Source: Brachionus plicatilis (taxonomy: Eukaryota > Rotifera > Eurotatoria > Ploima > Brachionidae). From it: a DNA stretch of 64,000 nucleotides. The first letter of the stretch is position 1; the number at the start of each line of letters is the position of its first letter. The translations under genes were made by a program, and so were the position numbers. The notes beneath the pieces are model-generated. The model did no database searches. It worked only from the letters and a program-made list of their open reading frames with translations, and was not told the origin of the DNA. The stretch covers positions 652,018 to 716,017 of the forward strand of contig QEOQ01000626.1 in NCBI GenBank assembly GCA_010279815.1. Direction: 5' to 3'. Positions 27,701-38,057 of the stretch are shown one piece after another.

Positions 27701-30700
27701 TCATCATTGCTTGGAAGCGGAGCACTATGGGAATGGGCATAAATAGATAAAACAACTTCAACTTGGTCCCTCTGCTGATTGCACACAATTAAATTGGGCT
27801 TTCCTCTGTGTATCAAATAGCCAGGTATATCTCTGACAAAGTTCCTACTTTTGTTGCCTGATTGGTATAATTCCTCCAAAAAAATTGCAAATCTTTCCAT
27901 ACTTAAATTATTAGAGCTTGAATGGTTCTGTTTTTGGCTGAACTTTTCCAAAATTCGCTCTAATTTGTTGCCAAACGTTTGCTCAACCAACTCATCATGA
28001 TCACCTGCACTAGGTTCAATCATTTCTAAATTTTCATTTTGGTCATAGGCATCCGAGTCGTTTTCCAAGCAATAATTTAGCAGCTCTTCGCCAAAATTGC
28101 CATACATGTCGTAGGCATCTTTAACTACTTGAACACTAAATCCATTATTTTGAGCATAAAGTCTAATTTTTTCAAATTTTTCAACTTGGTTCTTGTCAAT
28201 TTTCCTGTCAATAAAAATATTCTTGAACTTAAGACTTTTTGTTTTTTCCACCAGTCTTTTGACCACCTCGACAAAAGAGTCTTTTTCAAGATCACTTCTG
28301 ACATTGTAGAGCATTGAAGTTAATAAATCAAAATGAAAGCGGTCAATTTGTTGATTGTCAAGTGTTTTCTGCAGGCATGATTTTACCAAAAGAATCTGAT
28401 TGACTGTAAAATGGTTGATAAAGTGGTACTCGTCTCGCACCATTTCGACATACTTTGTCCATAGGTCAAAAAAATACTCCATTTTCGAGCAAATTTCGCT
28501 CAATATTTGCAGACTAGGCCTTTTGGCATCTGATATTGCTGCATTCTGATCGAACATTAGTTCAATTAAAGGCTGATTGTCCAAACGAGTATTGTTGCTG
28601 TCCGAGTAAAGATTCAATTTTAAATTGTTGAAAAAGTCACATCCATTGTTTCTCATGTTCAAAAAAATGTTTGCCAACCGGATACAATTGTCGAATATTT
28701 GAATAAAATAGTCCAAAGTATTGGCATCCTCTTGGTCGTCGGCGAAATCGCTGGCTTTTTTGGTGAGCAAAACAAGTATGCTTTTGAGCTCATTTAATTT
28801 TTCATAGTTAAATTTTTTCTCGTTTTGTGTGTTGTTCACTTTGTTGACCATGGTCACATCCACCTGGATCATATCCTGAATGGCCAAGTGCTTTGGCAAC
28901 AGCTCAATTTTAAACAAACCATTTTCATTTATTTGCCTTGCTTGCTCAATGCTACTCAGCTCTACATTGCCTCTTTTTTTGTTTATGTCCTCTAGGACGC
29001 CGACTTTGTCTTTTATTTCAACAAGCTTTTTGGCTATGTTGGCATCATTTTGCAAATTGTCCCAAACTCTGGCACAAAGTGCAACAAACTGCTCAAAATT
29101 TGTGTCAGCATTCATCTCAAAAATGAGCGGCGCATAAGCCGTAGTGGCTTCTTTGAACGCCTTGGCAAAAATGTTCTTATCAGTGCTGTTCTGAATTTCA
29201 CTCGATTTGGTCAGTGATATCAAGTCGACCAAAAATTTCAGCTCCTTCAAGTCTTTGACATTTTTTTGAATCCACTTGATCAGATCTTTGCACTCAACAA
29301 ACGCTCTCAGACATTCAACTTTTTCCCCAGATGAATACTTGTCCAATGTTCTGATCATTGACAGCACCCTATTGTCCATTTTGTCCAAGCAAAAATTTTC
29401 AAATTCAGCAGATTTAAATCTTAAGAGCTCATTTAACTGGGCAAAGTTTTGTCTTATTCCGAATTCGCCGCACACCTGCCGAAACACCTCTGCTATCTTG
29501 TAGCATTCGCGGAATTTAAAATAAGTCTCGATCTGAATCTTGGACTTTTCTTTATTAGGCTTGCTAAAATAGTCTATGATATAGACCAACTCGTTGAGAC
29601 ACTTGGTGACATTTTTGTCAAAGTGAATATTCAGGTAGTCTTCCAGCTCTTTTAGCTTTATTTTTTCGGTGTCAATTGATTCGGCAAATGAGTTCCATCT
29701 TTTTACAGCATTGGGTAATGCCTCTTCCAGGACTGTTTTTAGCTCGCATTTTTCTCTAAATGAATTGTTAAAAAAATGGTTGAAAATGACCAATTTAAGC
29801 TGATTGAGCTTCTGTATTTGATCCATTTGAGTAAAATTTTCACTGTTTATTCCTTCAAAATAGGTGATATTTGGCAAAGGGTCAGAAAATGCACGATTTA
29901 GGTCTATGGGCTGGCAAAATTGATTAATTCGAACCAATTGTTGATCTTTGGTGCTAAACTCTTTCAGTAAAGTTTTGTAAGAACCATAGGAAAAGTGTTT
30001 AGACTTGGAACAAAATTGTAAAAAAAATACCAGAATGTTAATGCATTCGTTGAAGCGGTGCCACTCTTTTTTTCTAATGTTGATGAGTTCTATTATTTTG
30101 TCAAAGTGAACTTTGTTCTTTGAGTAGGCACAATTTGGCTGCAAGTCAAAGACCATGTTAGATAGAACTTGGAAGTTTTCTTTGTGGTCAAACAAAAAAT
30201 CAAGCTTGCAAATTTCAATGCTTCCTTGGATCAGCTCATTTACCACCTTTTCAAATGATTGGAAAATTTTCTCAAATTGGTCTGTCCATTTCGGACTCAG
30301 AAACTTTTTTTCCTTTAGCATTTGTTCGAGTATAACTCTATATATGTTACTAGTGAGACAGATAGTGCATGGATCATAGGTGGTGGGAAATTTTTTTTCC
30401 AAAAATTTGTCCATCAAAAACTCAATTCGTTGCTGTTTGTCCAAACAATTGCCAAAATGAGAAATGAGTTCATTTTCACGAGACAATTTTTCTATCAGAT
30501 TATTTTCGAATTCAGCTTGAATTTCTTTATTGTTGATGAGTATGTCGAAATTGTAGTACAAGTAGATTTTGGCAACGTGGTCAAAACTGCTCTCTTTCAA
30601 ACGATCAGACAAAATATCAAGAATTAAATGAGTGAAATTTCTATCAACTAATTTTGTATTTTTAGATTTATTTGGAATATCTAGCATCTGGTCAAACATA

Positions 30701-33447
30701 AATGGCTCATTTTTGTTTGTTATTTCATTAAAGCCCAACCCGTAATTGTCACCTATTCTGCTGTTTCCAAGGTGGTAAAAAAACCATTTTCTGATCAAGT
30801 TAATAATGTGGCCAAACTCAATTTCGTGTTCATAGGAATTTTTGGCTTTTGAATGGAATTTAATCAAACATAAATTGACCAATTCAATTTGAATTTCAAA
30901 ATTTGAATTTTGATTTTCCACTAGGGACTCTAGCAAAAATAATTCAGCGCCAGAATTTTTAGATTCTAAATTTCTGTAGTTAAAATGGTTGATTGCTATT
31001 TTTACCAAGTAGTCAAGAACTCTAATAAAAATCACCTTAAAAAATAAATAAAGTAAGTCTAAATAATGATCTAGGCATCGATACCAACTTGAGTTTTGGG
31101 CAAAAATTGCTTTGTTTCAAAATTTGCTTGATATTTGTTCAGAAAGAGTAAATACATGAGAAGCATATCGGCCGAAAGAAAGTTAGAATCTAGCATAGTT
31201 TGCAAATTTTTAGAACTAGAATCACACAGATAGTGGATTAGTATGACAACATATTCTTTTTTAAATTCCAAGATCGGTTTATAGGTTTTAACCAATTCAT
31301 TGAGTGTTCGTTCACTTAAAATAAAATTAGTGGTTATTTGGTGAACTTTAGATTGGCAGTGATTTATAATTTTATTTTGATAGATAAATAATTCTATGGC
31401 ATAGATGATCGATTTTAGAAGATATTTTAGAAGACCAAAACAATTTGACTTTTTAAAAAGTAAATTTTTGGACTCGAAAACTTTAATCAAACAAAAATAA
31501 ATAAGAAATTTGAAATTTTTTTTTTGATTAAATATTTTTTTTGAAGTAAGCTGATCTCTATTTCAATTGATCACTTGGAAATTTTTTATGAATATACCAT
31601 AATTTGAGATAAGAAAGAATTTTTATTTTATTGAAATTTCTTGTCAATTCCTATTTCATTATAATTTCGAAGTCTAAAAATATACTTTTTTAAGACCTAA
31701 AAAAGCTAAACTTTGGTTTTTGTATTTTTAACAAGAAAGAATAGTCATTGCATTGAAGACTTACCTTAAAAAAGTGTTAAACAATCGAATAGTTATTTAT
31801 AACTATATAAAGTAAATTTGAAAAAAGAATTTTTCTAAATTGTTAAAAATCAAATATGTTGGTTAAAATTTAAATTTTAGTAAAATTTAAAAATTCTCCA
31901 AAAAAAGTTGAGAATTTTTAAAATAATCAACCTCTTTTTGAGAATTTGAAAATATTTCTTAGCATTTGACCAAATATTTTGTATTTTTTCTTCATATAAT
32001 TTTTAAAAATAGTGAAAAAGAATTATTTTCAGTAATATTCTATTAAAATCGAGTTTTCTCAATTTCATATGAATTTTTTTCCAACAAATCTAAGCATCTT
32101 TAATAATTTATTTTACTTTAAATCTTCGGTTATTGATCCAAATTTAATCACGTCTTGTATGCAATTATCAAAGTCATATTTAGGTATAGTGAACTGGCTA
32201 CGTTTTTCTATCAAGTTGTAATAAAAGAACAAAATTATGAGTGCTTCTTGGGATGGATTTTGTAGATTAAAATTCAAATATTTTTCGAACATATCACAAA
32301 TTACACTTGGAAAAAAATAATTAAAAATTATTTTTGTTTAAAAATTTAAACCTACTGTTGCTGGTCAGTAAAAAAATCAAAAAAAATAGCTTCAAAAAGA
32401 TCAACACGAGTATTTTTCAGAGATTTTAGCAAAATTTTCAGTTGATTTTCATTTAAAATATTGTTTAAATCATTATCTTGGCAAATGAATAGAGTTGTTA
32501 AAGCCCAAATTGTTTTGACATTTTGTGATAATCTTTTGTTTTTATCCATTGATTTTAAAACATTTTTCAAGAATTTTTCAAGTTGCTTAAAAACAGAAAG
32601 TCAATTTCAGTATTCAAAATTAAAGAACAACATACCTCACAGAAATACTGTCTATATTCAGGGTCACAGCACAGTGATTCCTTAATTTTTATCATCAGTG
32701 ATAAAAAATTGTTATGTTCATTTAAAGGATTATCAAATAGAATTTTCAAAATTTCATCTAAATGATCAATCATCGATTCTTTTTTCATTTTTTTAATTTT
32801 TGACTCTTCTAAATTTTGAAACAAAACTAAACCATCAATATGACTAGAGCTAAACTGATTTCTGCTCGAGTCTATAAAGCGTAGCTTTTTATTGTGAATC
32901 AAATTTATCTCTTCCAGTATTTGAATTTTGTCATCTTTTTTCTCATGCAAAAAATAATAATAACTAATTGTTGTACCAGTGTCAACTAAAAAAATGGGTA
33001 AAAACACAGAAATAGTTATGGATAGAACATCTGAGCCAGTTCTTATGTTGTCAATTTGGTGATGAATCAAAGCTCGTTTGCTATTGCTATCATATAAGAA
33101 GCACACACTTAAATTGTTTAATATTTTGGGTTTTTTTGGTACTTCTAAATACAAGAAGCATTTCTGGTAATCTCTTTCAGGCTTTAAAACGGGCCTAAAA
33201 TGATAAAAATTTTTAAAAATTAAAAAAAAGATTTCAAATTTTACATCAAATTTTTTAAATCAGACACCACTCTGACATAATTGATAAAACCATTCTCCCG
33301 ATTATCATTTATTGGTGTTATCAAAGATTGCTCTGTGAAATTCTCAATTTCCAGATCACACTCGACCAAAACAGTACCATCGTCAACACATCTTTGAGCC
33401 TTCAATTGAATATTTGAACACTTGGGGCATTTAAATGCTTGGTTCAT
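8472..33447 (-). CDS. RNF213: RNF213-like giant AAA+ E3 ubiquitin ligase (mysterin)
   Basis: Seventeen exons on the minus strand join in frame to about 4907 residues, close to vertebrate RNF213 size: 33447-33245, 33194-32636, 32585-32356, 32305-32117, about 31557-31089, 31035-27664, 25732-21970, 20028-17418, 15569-14329, 13492-13458, 12496-11741, 11689-11458, 9732-9275, 9227-9030, 8977-8888, 8838-8669 and 8619-8472. Family hallmarks appear in order: an N-terminal CPKC zinc-binding start, a long helical stalk, dynein-like AAA modules (GETGCGKT, GKPGSSKS), the FPIPLINRLEKH segment, a RING-like Cys cluster, and an RZ finger beginning CPNGHPY. RNF213 is a cytosolic E3 acting on lipid droplets and intracellular microbes. 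The fifth exon's 5' edge and the 15th exon are the least certain. The ATG at 33447 is followed by an uninterrupted first exon. Confidence 0.93.
10133..10847. mobile_element. Non-autonomous DNA transposon with hAT-like ends, inside an RNF213 intron
   Basis: The ends are inverted copies: CGGTGCCGGAAATTAACTTG at the left and the complement of CAGTGCCGGAAATTAACTTG at the right, continuing through TCACATCA. The CAGTG terminus is common in hAT elements. Inside each end there are many copies of a TGATATCA-like palindrome, like subterminal transposase-binding repeats. Nested further in, TTCAACACAA units at 10270-10330 pair with TTGTGTTGAA units at 10635-10670. No transposase frame is present. I could not find a clear target duplication. 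Confidence 0.7.
11458..12496 (-). CDS. RNF213: RNF213-like gene, exons with the second half of the RZ finger and following helical domain
   Basis: Exons 12496-11741 and 11689-11458 are separated by a 51-base intron. The first starts CGRPWVITKCSECNENIGG, which completes the RZ-type zinc finger begun by the preceding 35-base exon, then runs into a long alpha-helical stretch (FHILRFIIHCTLFFA, DLKDFFWNYLHKDLRIISK) typical of the RNF213 C-terminal domain. Phases are 0/0 and 0/1. Confidence 0.88.
13458..13492 (-). CDS. RNF213: 35-base micro-exon encoding the RZ-finger CPNGH motif
   Basis: The segment is flanked by an AG acceptor (TTATTTAAG before it) and a GTAAGT donor, and encodes (A)CPNGHPYILFD when joined to the exons on either side. 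The phases fit exactly: one base is carried from exon 15569-14329, and the exon ends in phase 0. The Cys and His are zinc ligands of the RZ finger; this finger is needed for lipid A ubiquitylation by vertebrate RNF213. Because 35 is not a multiple of three, skipping it would shift the frame. Confidence 0.85.
13883..14255. mobile_element. hAT-like MITE, copy 1, with 8-base target duplication
   Basis: A 373-base element lies in the RNF213 intron between the 14329 and 13492 exon edges. It is flanked on both sides by TGATCAAT (13875-13882 and 14256-14263). The ends are inverted repeats (left GGTATTTGAAATTCAAATAC, right the complement of AGTATTGTGAAATTCAAATA) that extend inward for more than 100 bases with interruptions. 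A second copy lies at 53996-54351. It has no coding capacity. Confidence 0.85.
14329..15569 (-). CDS. RNF213: RNF213-like gene, exon between RING and RZ finger
   Basis: This 1241-base exon joins the RING exon in phase (GA+G gives Glu, then ENAKPYKNFMQKLNLFYLNV) and ends in phase 1 just before the CPNGH micro-exon. It contains long helices and, close to its end, SFIPCMPQDTLYDNL, which corresponds to the conserved segment that precedes the RZ finger in RNF213 proteins. The donor is GTAAGT. Confidence 0.88.
16415..16617. repeat. 28-base inverted repeat in an RNF213 intron
   Basis: Bases 16415-16442 and 16590-16617 are inverted complements over 28 positions with two mismatches, separated by about 147 bases. 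It may be a small foldback element. The remainder of this 1.85 kb intron (15570-17417) is A+T-rich with nothing else recognised. Confidence 0.5.
17418..20028 (-). CDS. RNF213: RNF213-like gene, exon with post-AAA E3 region and divergent RING
   Basis: The exon starts in phase with the AAA exon to give YLG-INTQRVNCLVHENFRM, followed by FPIPLINRLEKHFL, a signature of RNF213 just after the AAA core. The body is a long helical E3 scaffold. Its last 60 residues hold a Cys-rich cluster: KCCKKECPV, then KNCECLICSDC, then RCLGC. This has the RING layout with Cys where the family has the fourth-ligand His, and an irregular first pair. The exon ends with a GTAAGT donor in phase 2. Confidence 0.9.
21030..21125 (-). 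repeat. AAGTC-rich dispersed repeat, copy 2
   Basis: Read on the minus strand this matches copy 1 at 1928-2045: TTAAAAGTCACAAGTATTAA followed by AAGTCAAGTC units and a G+C-richer core. It lies in the 1.94 kb RNF213 intron 20029-21969. The rest of that intron is A+T-rich and shows nothing else I can name. Confidence 0.55.
21970..25732 (-). CDS. RNF213: RNF213-like gene, AAA+ core exon
   Basis: A single 3763-base exon encodes the ATPase core, residues about 1675-2928. It opens VENFFRIAFRSD. An early P-loop-like AGNGKST is followed by the two well-formed sites expected of RNF213. The third module has Walker A GETGCGKT (about residue 2198), Walker B LFIDEAN and sensor region VAAVNPYRK. The fourth has GKPGSSKSLAK (about 2560), INLDEVGLAE and ISNWALDPAKMNRG, with an Arg-finger-like segment. 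The exon ends GGQRYVYLG with a GTAAGT donor, which is also a conserved family segment. ATP binding here controls oligomer state in vertebrate RNF213. Confidence 0.94.
26790..27273. mobile_element. Foldback/MITE-like element in an RNF213 intron
   Basis: Left end GGGACAGGTAGAACGAAACA (from about 26792) pairs with right-end sequence whose complement reads GGGTGAGGTAGAAAAAAACA (to about 27272). Both arms continue inward with repeated ACAT/AGAAAAAA units. There is no open frame. The enclosing intron is 25733-27663; the rest of it is featureless A+T-rich DNA. Confidence 0.45.
27664..31557 (-). CDS. RNF213: RNF213-like gene, two stalk exons before the AAA core
   Basis: Exon 31035-27664 (1124 codons) and the smaller exon ending at 31089 encode a mainly helical region with no catalytic motif, as expected of the RNF213 N-terminal stalk. 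The large exon ends ...TTAEE with a GTATTT donor and joins the AAA exon in phase 0. The smaller exon is open from 31557 (acceptor giving in-phase joining to 32117) or could start near 31480. Its donor GTTGGT leaves a 53-base intron but is weaker than the others in this gene. Confidence 0.75.
32117..33447 (-). CDS. RNF213: RNF213-like gene, first four exons
   Basis: Exons 33447-33245, 33194-32636, 32585-32356 and 32305-32117 are split by introns of 50, 50 and 50 bases, and all phases match. The protein starts MNQAFKCPKCSNIQLKAQRC, a short Cys-containing start comparable to the zinc-ribbon-like N terminus of vertebrate RNF213. The remainder has no domain I recognise. The ATG at 33447 is the first in its frame and faces the CFAP300 gene. 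Confidence 0.82.
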
Positions 33448-33707
33448 CACAATTTTAATTTTTTTTTTGTTTAAATTAACTTTTTTTAAATTGAAAATAA
33501 GTAAATTTTTAAAATTTATTTTAATCTAAACGAATGCTTTTTCTATTAATAGAAAAAAGGGAACATTGTCAAAGGGTAAGGCTGTAATTATGAATTTTGT
33601 AAAGTTAAAAATGAAATTTTAATTTTAAAATATTGCCAGGCAACCATACACTAAGTCCATTTAAATTCAAAAGTATTGTTTTGATTTAAAAAAAGAAATT
33701 TTTCAAA
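33448..33707. promoter_or_regulatory. Shared divergent upstream region of RNF213-like and CFAP300 genes
   Basis: Only 260 bases separate the two start codons, so both genes must take their proximal control elements from here. The RNF213-proximal half is T/A-rich. The CFAP300-proximal half contains an X-box at 33632-33644. Confidence 0.6.
33632..33644 (+). promoter_or_regulatory. RFX-type X-box upstream of CFAP300
   Basis: ATTGCCAGGCAAC fits the X-box consensus RYYNYY-N1-RRNRAC at every position and is an almost perfect palindrome around the central A. It ends 63 bases before the CFAP300 ATG. RFX factors bind X-boxes to switch on ciliary genes in animals, and CFAP300 is a ciliary gene, so function is likely although untested. 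Confidence 0.75.
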
Positions 33708-34809
33708 ATGTCCAGCAAATTTCGTTTTATTGAAAAAAATTTTGATACAATCACTGGAAAAGACAATAAGGAATCTTTGGTAAAATGGTAAAAAATGCTC
33801 TGTCATCTAAATTTTATCTAATCAAAATTTAAAGGGGAATGAAGGGAAAATTAAAAACATTTATGTTTACTTACGATAAACAGTTTCATATGGGCTCTAA
33901 GGACTCATTTATTCTTGTAATTAATTCAATAAACTTTTAAAGTTTGATTCTAGACTAATGATTGTTTAAAGGACTTTTTCCAGGATGAACATGTTTTGTC
34001 AAAGCTGCAAAAAATGACAAATAATGGAGCGTGGGTTAATATGGGTAAAATTTTATTAAATAAAATTTTTTTTGAATTTAATTAAAAACCTAAACTAAAA
34101 GAAAGTCGACCTGTCAAAGTCAAAGTTGAAGATGTAAATTGTTCACTATTGTCAGTAGAAATTTTTGACCGGTTGTATGAAAAAAATATTGTTAGAGAAA
34201 ACGGGTCGATTAAGAAATGTTTAGACGAATATTATGAAGATATATTGATATCTGATGAGTTAAGAAAAGTAATTTTTGTGAATAAAAAAAAAAATTTACT
34301 AAAGAAAAAAATTTAATTTTAGCTTCTTTTAATAGAAGAATCTGATAATTATGATATATATACTGATAAAGAACGTAATGAATTTTTATTTAGGTAATAT
34401 GGATTTGAATTATTCTTTAAAATTAAATAATAATAATTTTAAAGATTGTTCAAGCATTTTTGTCTTGGTGGACAAGTTTGTCAATTTGAAGATAATGTTC
34501 AACCATATGTTGATGTAGCGCGATCAGTTTACAAAGAGTTGATAAGTGTTCAAAAAGATTCAGAGACAAAAAAGCTTCGCATTGTATCTTATGTGTTTAA
34601 AGTTGAAATTTTTGTAAGTAGCTAAAAAAAATTAATAATTTTGAATTTTTTTTACTAAATTTTTTTGAACTTAGAACGAAAAGAATATCAAGATTTATCC
34701 AAACAAGACTGTTATTGAGCAAGATTTTTGCTATTTGGTCATTGATCCTTACAAGAGACATATCATTGTCTTATACCATAGATTCGATGGTCCTTTGTTC
34801 ATTGAATAA
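33708..34809 (+). CDS. CFAP300: Cilia- and flagella-associated protein 300
   Basis: Seven exons (33708-33787, 33835-33916, 33972-34044, 34102-34268, 34323-34393, 34445-34613, 34675-34809) with introns of 47-61 bases join in frame to 258 residues, close to the vertebrate length. Recognisable family segments include ESLVKWGMKGKLKTFMF, NCSLLSVEIFDRLYEKNIV, KKCLDEYYEDILISDELRK, NEFLFRLFKHFCLGGQVCQF and LVIDPYKRHIIVLYH. CFAP300 is a cytoplasmic factor for preassembly of outer and inner dynein arms and interacts with DNAAF2 in vertebrates. The start is the only ATG giving the conserved N-terminal block. AATAAA follows at 34838-34843. An X-box lies upstream. Confidence 0.95.
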
Positions 34810-36687
34810 TTTTTTTAACTTGTTTTTAAATTATCTAAATAAAAAGTCATAAGATTTGAAAATTTCATAAATTAATTGTTTTATTTTTTTTGGATAGACA
34901 ATTTACCATCCAAATTTATTTATAGTCTAAAACACAAATTTAAAGTTTTCTCATTAAATTTCATCTACATTAAATATTTTTTTCAATACAAAAAATCTAT
35001 CATAAATAAAAAAAATCCCCTAATTTAAAATCTAATGCATTTCAAATCAAGAGAGGTAAAATGAAAATAAATTTAAATTTTTACATTTTCATATTTTTAG
35101 ATTTTTCGTGCAATATTCCAGAAATTAAATAAAACTCTTCAAAATAAATATTTAGTTTCCAAAATAAAAATGAAAATTTTATGAAAAATTGCACAAAAAA
35201 TCTAAAAAAATGAAAATATTAAAATGTAAAATTTTCTACTGAAATGCTGGTAAGGATTGCTTTTTTTGTCGTAAAAACTATCGATTAAAGAAGGGATTTA
35301 TACAATTTGAGACTTCTTTATTACAGAGAGAAATTTGTTTAAATAATTTTTTTTTTCAAAATTAAATATTAATTATAATAAAATAAAATAAGTAAAAATA
35401 TCCTCTTTATTCATACTATGTATTTGATGTGTTTAAATTTAACTCAATTGAAGTTATTCGAGAAGTTTTCGAATCTTATTCCTATTATATTTTTATTCAT
35501 AATAATAATGCTTTTTATTAGTAAGTCAAGTAGCAAATTAAAATTTTTGATAAACAGATTTAAATTTAAAAAGAATGATTTTGTTTTTTTCTTTTATGAT
35601 GCATCATTTCATTGATAAATAATAAAATAAAACAAAAATAATGGATTATATTTGATAAGGATTATTAATAATGGATAATATTTGATAGAAATATACGGAA
35701 AATTCGTACCGTTTTATTCCTTAAAAAATTATCCCGTAGAAAAAACATCCCAGTTTCTCATTTAAGAAATTTAAACAGTATTTTCCCGAGGGTTCATGAA
35801 CGATCACGTTTATAATTTTTCGCTTATTTTCCTGATATTAAGTCAAATATCAGATCTTTAAAGAAAGATATTTTATTTTATTTAAAAGATATCGTAAAAT
35901 AGTTAGTAAACAGTTATCAAAGTGTGTTTTAGAAAAATTACTTAAATTAAGAAAAAAAAGAAATCCAAAAATTATTTTTAAAATTTTGAAGTGAACCAAA
36001 GAAAAATAAACATTAGTCAAAGTTGAATGAAAAAAATCAGATTAAAAAACTAAGAAAGGAAGTGATTCACTTAGAATTTATGATTTTGTTTTTTAATTTA
36101 ATGTGTTCTTACATTATTTTTCGAATAAAATCAAAATTTTACGTTAATTTACAAACTTCAAAAACTGTTTCTTAACTTTTTCACGATATCTTTAAAGAAA
36201 AATCTAATTTTTTTATTGCATATCTAATTTTTGACTTAGAAGTGACATTGTGAAATTTCATACAAAATTTACAATAAAAAAAAAAATTGTTCTGCAAATG
36301 AAATAAAGATTATATTTATGAAAATGATTGTAAATAATGAAATAAATAATAAATTTCGCTATATCTGTATCATGCCAATCTTTTTTTTGTTTCAAAGGTT
36401 TTAAAAAATCAAAAGAAAAATTTTAAATCATCAATTTTTATTAATTAAAAGAACTATTTTTTATTAAATTTATCAAATTACATTTATAAAAAAAAATTAA
36501 AATACAATTCTTTGGTTTGAAATGGGAAAATAAAGAGAAAAAACCTATTCTTTTTTTTTTCTATTAAATCTAAAATTGTAGCTAAGGTTAGAAATGCTTT
36601 AGAAATCTCTTTTCTAGTCGGATTGTTTTATAAATCAATATTTGACAATTCGGTGAAGCGATAATTACTTAATGTTCTTGATTTTAG
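34810..36687. other. Intergenic region after CFAP300
   Basis: A+T-rich DNA. A short coding-like frame at about 35690-35812 (+) reads RKNIPVSHLRNLNSIFPRVH and stops, with no matching splice sites found. A Phe/Ile-rich open frame at 35418-35615 looks like chance. Nothing else is supported. Confidence 0.5.
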
Positions 36688-36842
36688 TTCATTTAGTTGG
36701 ACAATTTTTGAATGTCAATAATAAATTTCGGAAAATTCATTGGGTTTTGAACTGTCAAGAGGCTTATGCCGAAAACGTGAAAAGAAAATATGCTGAAAAA
36801 CAATACACTAGTTTTATGGACCCTGCGACCATTTACGCTTGA
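36688..36842 (+). CDS. Candidate terminal exon of an unrecognised gene
   Basis: After a good acceptor (CTTGATTTTAG) there are 50 open codons with balanced composition, quite unlike the surrounding Lys/Phe/Ile noise, ending in TGA. The peptide includes FLNVNNKFRKIHWVLNCQEA and YAEKQYTSFMDPATIYA. I do not recognise the family. It needs a preceding exon ending in phase 1, and I could not identify one in the 1.8 kb upstream. It may be the 3' end of a small gene or a relic of one. It is too short and lacks an ATG, so ordinary open-frame searches would miss it. Confidence 0.4.
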
Positions 36843-38057
36843 CACAGTTGCTTTTGATTGACATTAATTTGGACAGTATTGTTGGTATATAATTTTTCAG
36901 TCGCTATACCTCAAAATATATATTTCTTTTTGTATGGAAACTTTGTATGAAACTTCACCATGCTCTTAAAAATCATAAATTGGTAGTAAGACAAAATAGA
37001 TAAAATAAAAATAATGAACATTCAGGAGAGTGTGAATAGCCATAATTGTAGATTTTTTTAACAATTAAAGTCCAGAATTTTTTCCAATTTATTGAAAACT
37101 AACATAAAAAATTTAAAAAGGCAGAAAAATTAGAATTAATTAAACCTAAATATTTATATTTGTTTAATAATAGAAACCCAGCTTATTTTTTAAAAAGCTT
37201 GTTGATTCGATTAAAAGATCATATCAAATGAAATTCAATGAGTTGAAAAAAAATAATTAAGTTTTTAAATAATAAATAATATAAGTCAGACTTTCAATTA
37301 AAAATTTTAAAATTAAAAAAGAGAAAAAATATTGCAGCAGAGTAAAATTTATTCAATTTAATTTTTTTTCATGGTTAATAGGAAAAAATTGGTTTAAAAT
37401 TTGGACAAAAAAATATTTTTAGTTGATCGTGAAAAATTATTTACCAAAAAGAAAATGCAATGATTAAATTTATTTATTTCGAGACATTTCTTTTAAATCT
37501 ATTTAATTAAAAATGAGTTAATGATTAATATCGTGATTTTAATTTGGGAATTTTCTTCAAAATTTTAATTTTCCAAAGATCCAGAAATGTTTGAATGAAT
37601 TAAAGAATGATCCTTCAAAAATTTCAATCGAAATGATTTATTTTATTTTAAAAAGCAAAATTTTTTTTGAAATTTTTACCAACTTCAAACTAATGAGTTA
37701 AAAAAAGTCTATTTTAATTTTTATAGACTATCGTAATTTCGTTTTTAAATTATTTTAGAGTAACAAGTCTATACATATTTTACTCGACAAGCATATAAAC
37801 GTGATTTAGTAATGAATAAAAAAAATGTTTTTTCAAAAGCACCACACCCATTAAATAATATATATAGCTATTTATTTTAGCCGACTTAAATGCATTCAGA
37901 ATTGCGCATTTTAAATGCGATTTTTGTACAAATGCAAAAGTTATCATTATTTTTATTATTAGGTTATTTCCAAGTCTAAATTTCTCAAACATATATTCTT
38001 AATATTTAAATAAAATATATCATAATTAGTAGGAGAATTATTTTTTTCTAATTTCAG
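36843..38057. other. Intergenic region before the PNPLA8-like gene
   Basis: A+T-rich with no supported gene. The minus-strand open frame 37780-37992 is low-complexity. An acceptor-like TTTCTAATTTCAG ends at 38057, just before the first coding exon of the phospholipase gene, which suggests an upstream non-coding exon or a trans-spliced leader. Confidence 0.45.

Noticed and set aside
8472..33447. Reading the minus-strand exons as several separate genes
   Set aside because: Exon phases match across all junctions, and conserved family segments cross the boundaries (GGQRYVYLG to INTQRVNCLVHENFRM; CPNGHPYILFD to CGRPW), so a single RNF213-like gene explains all of them.
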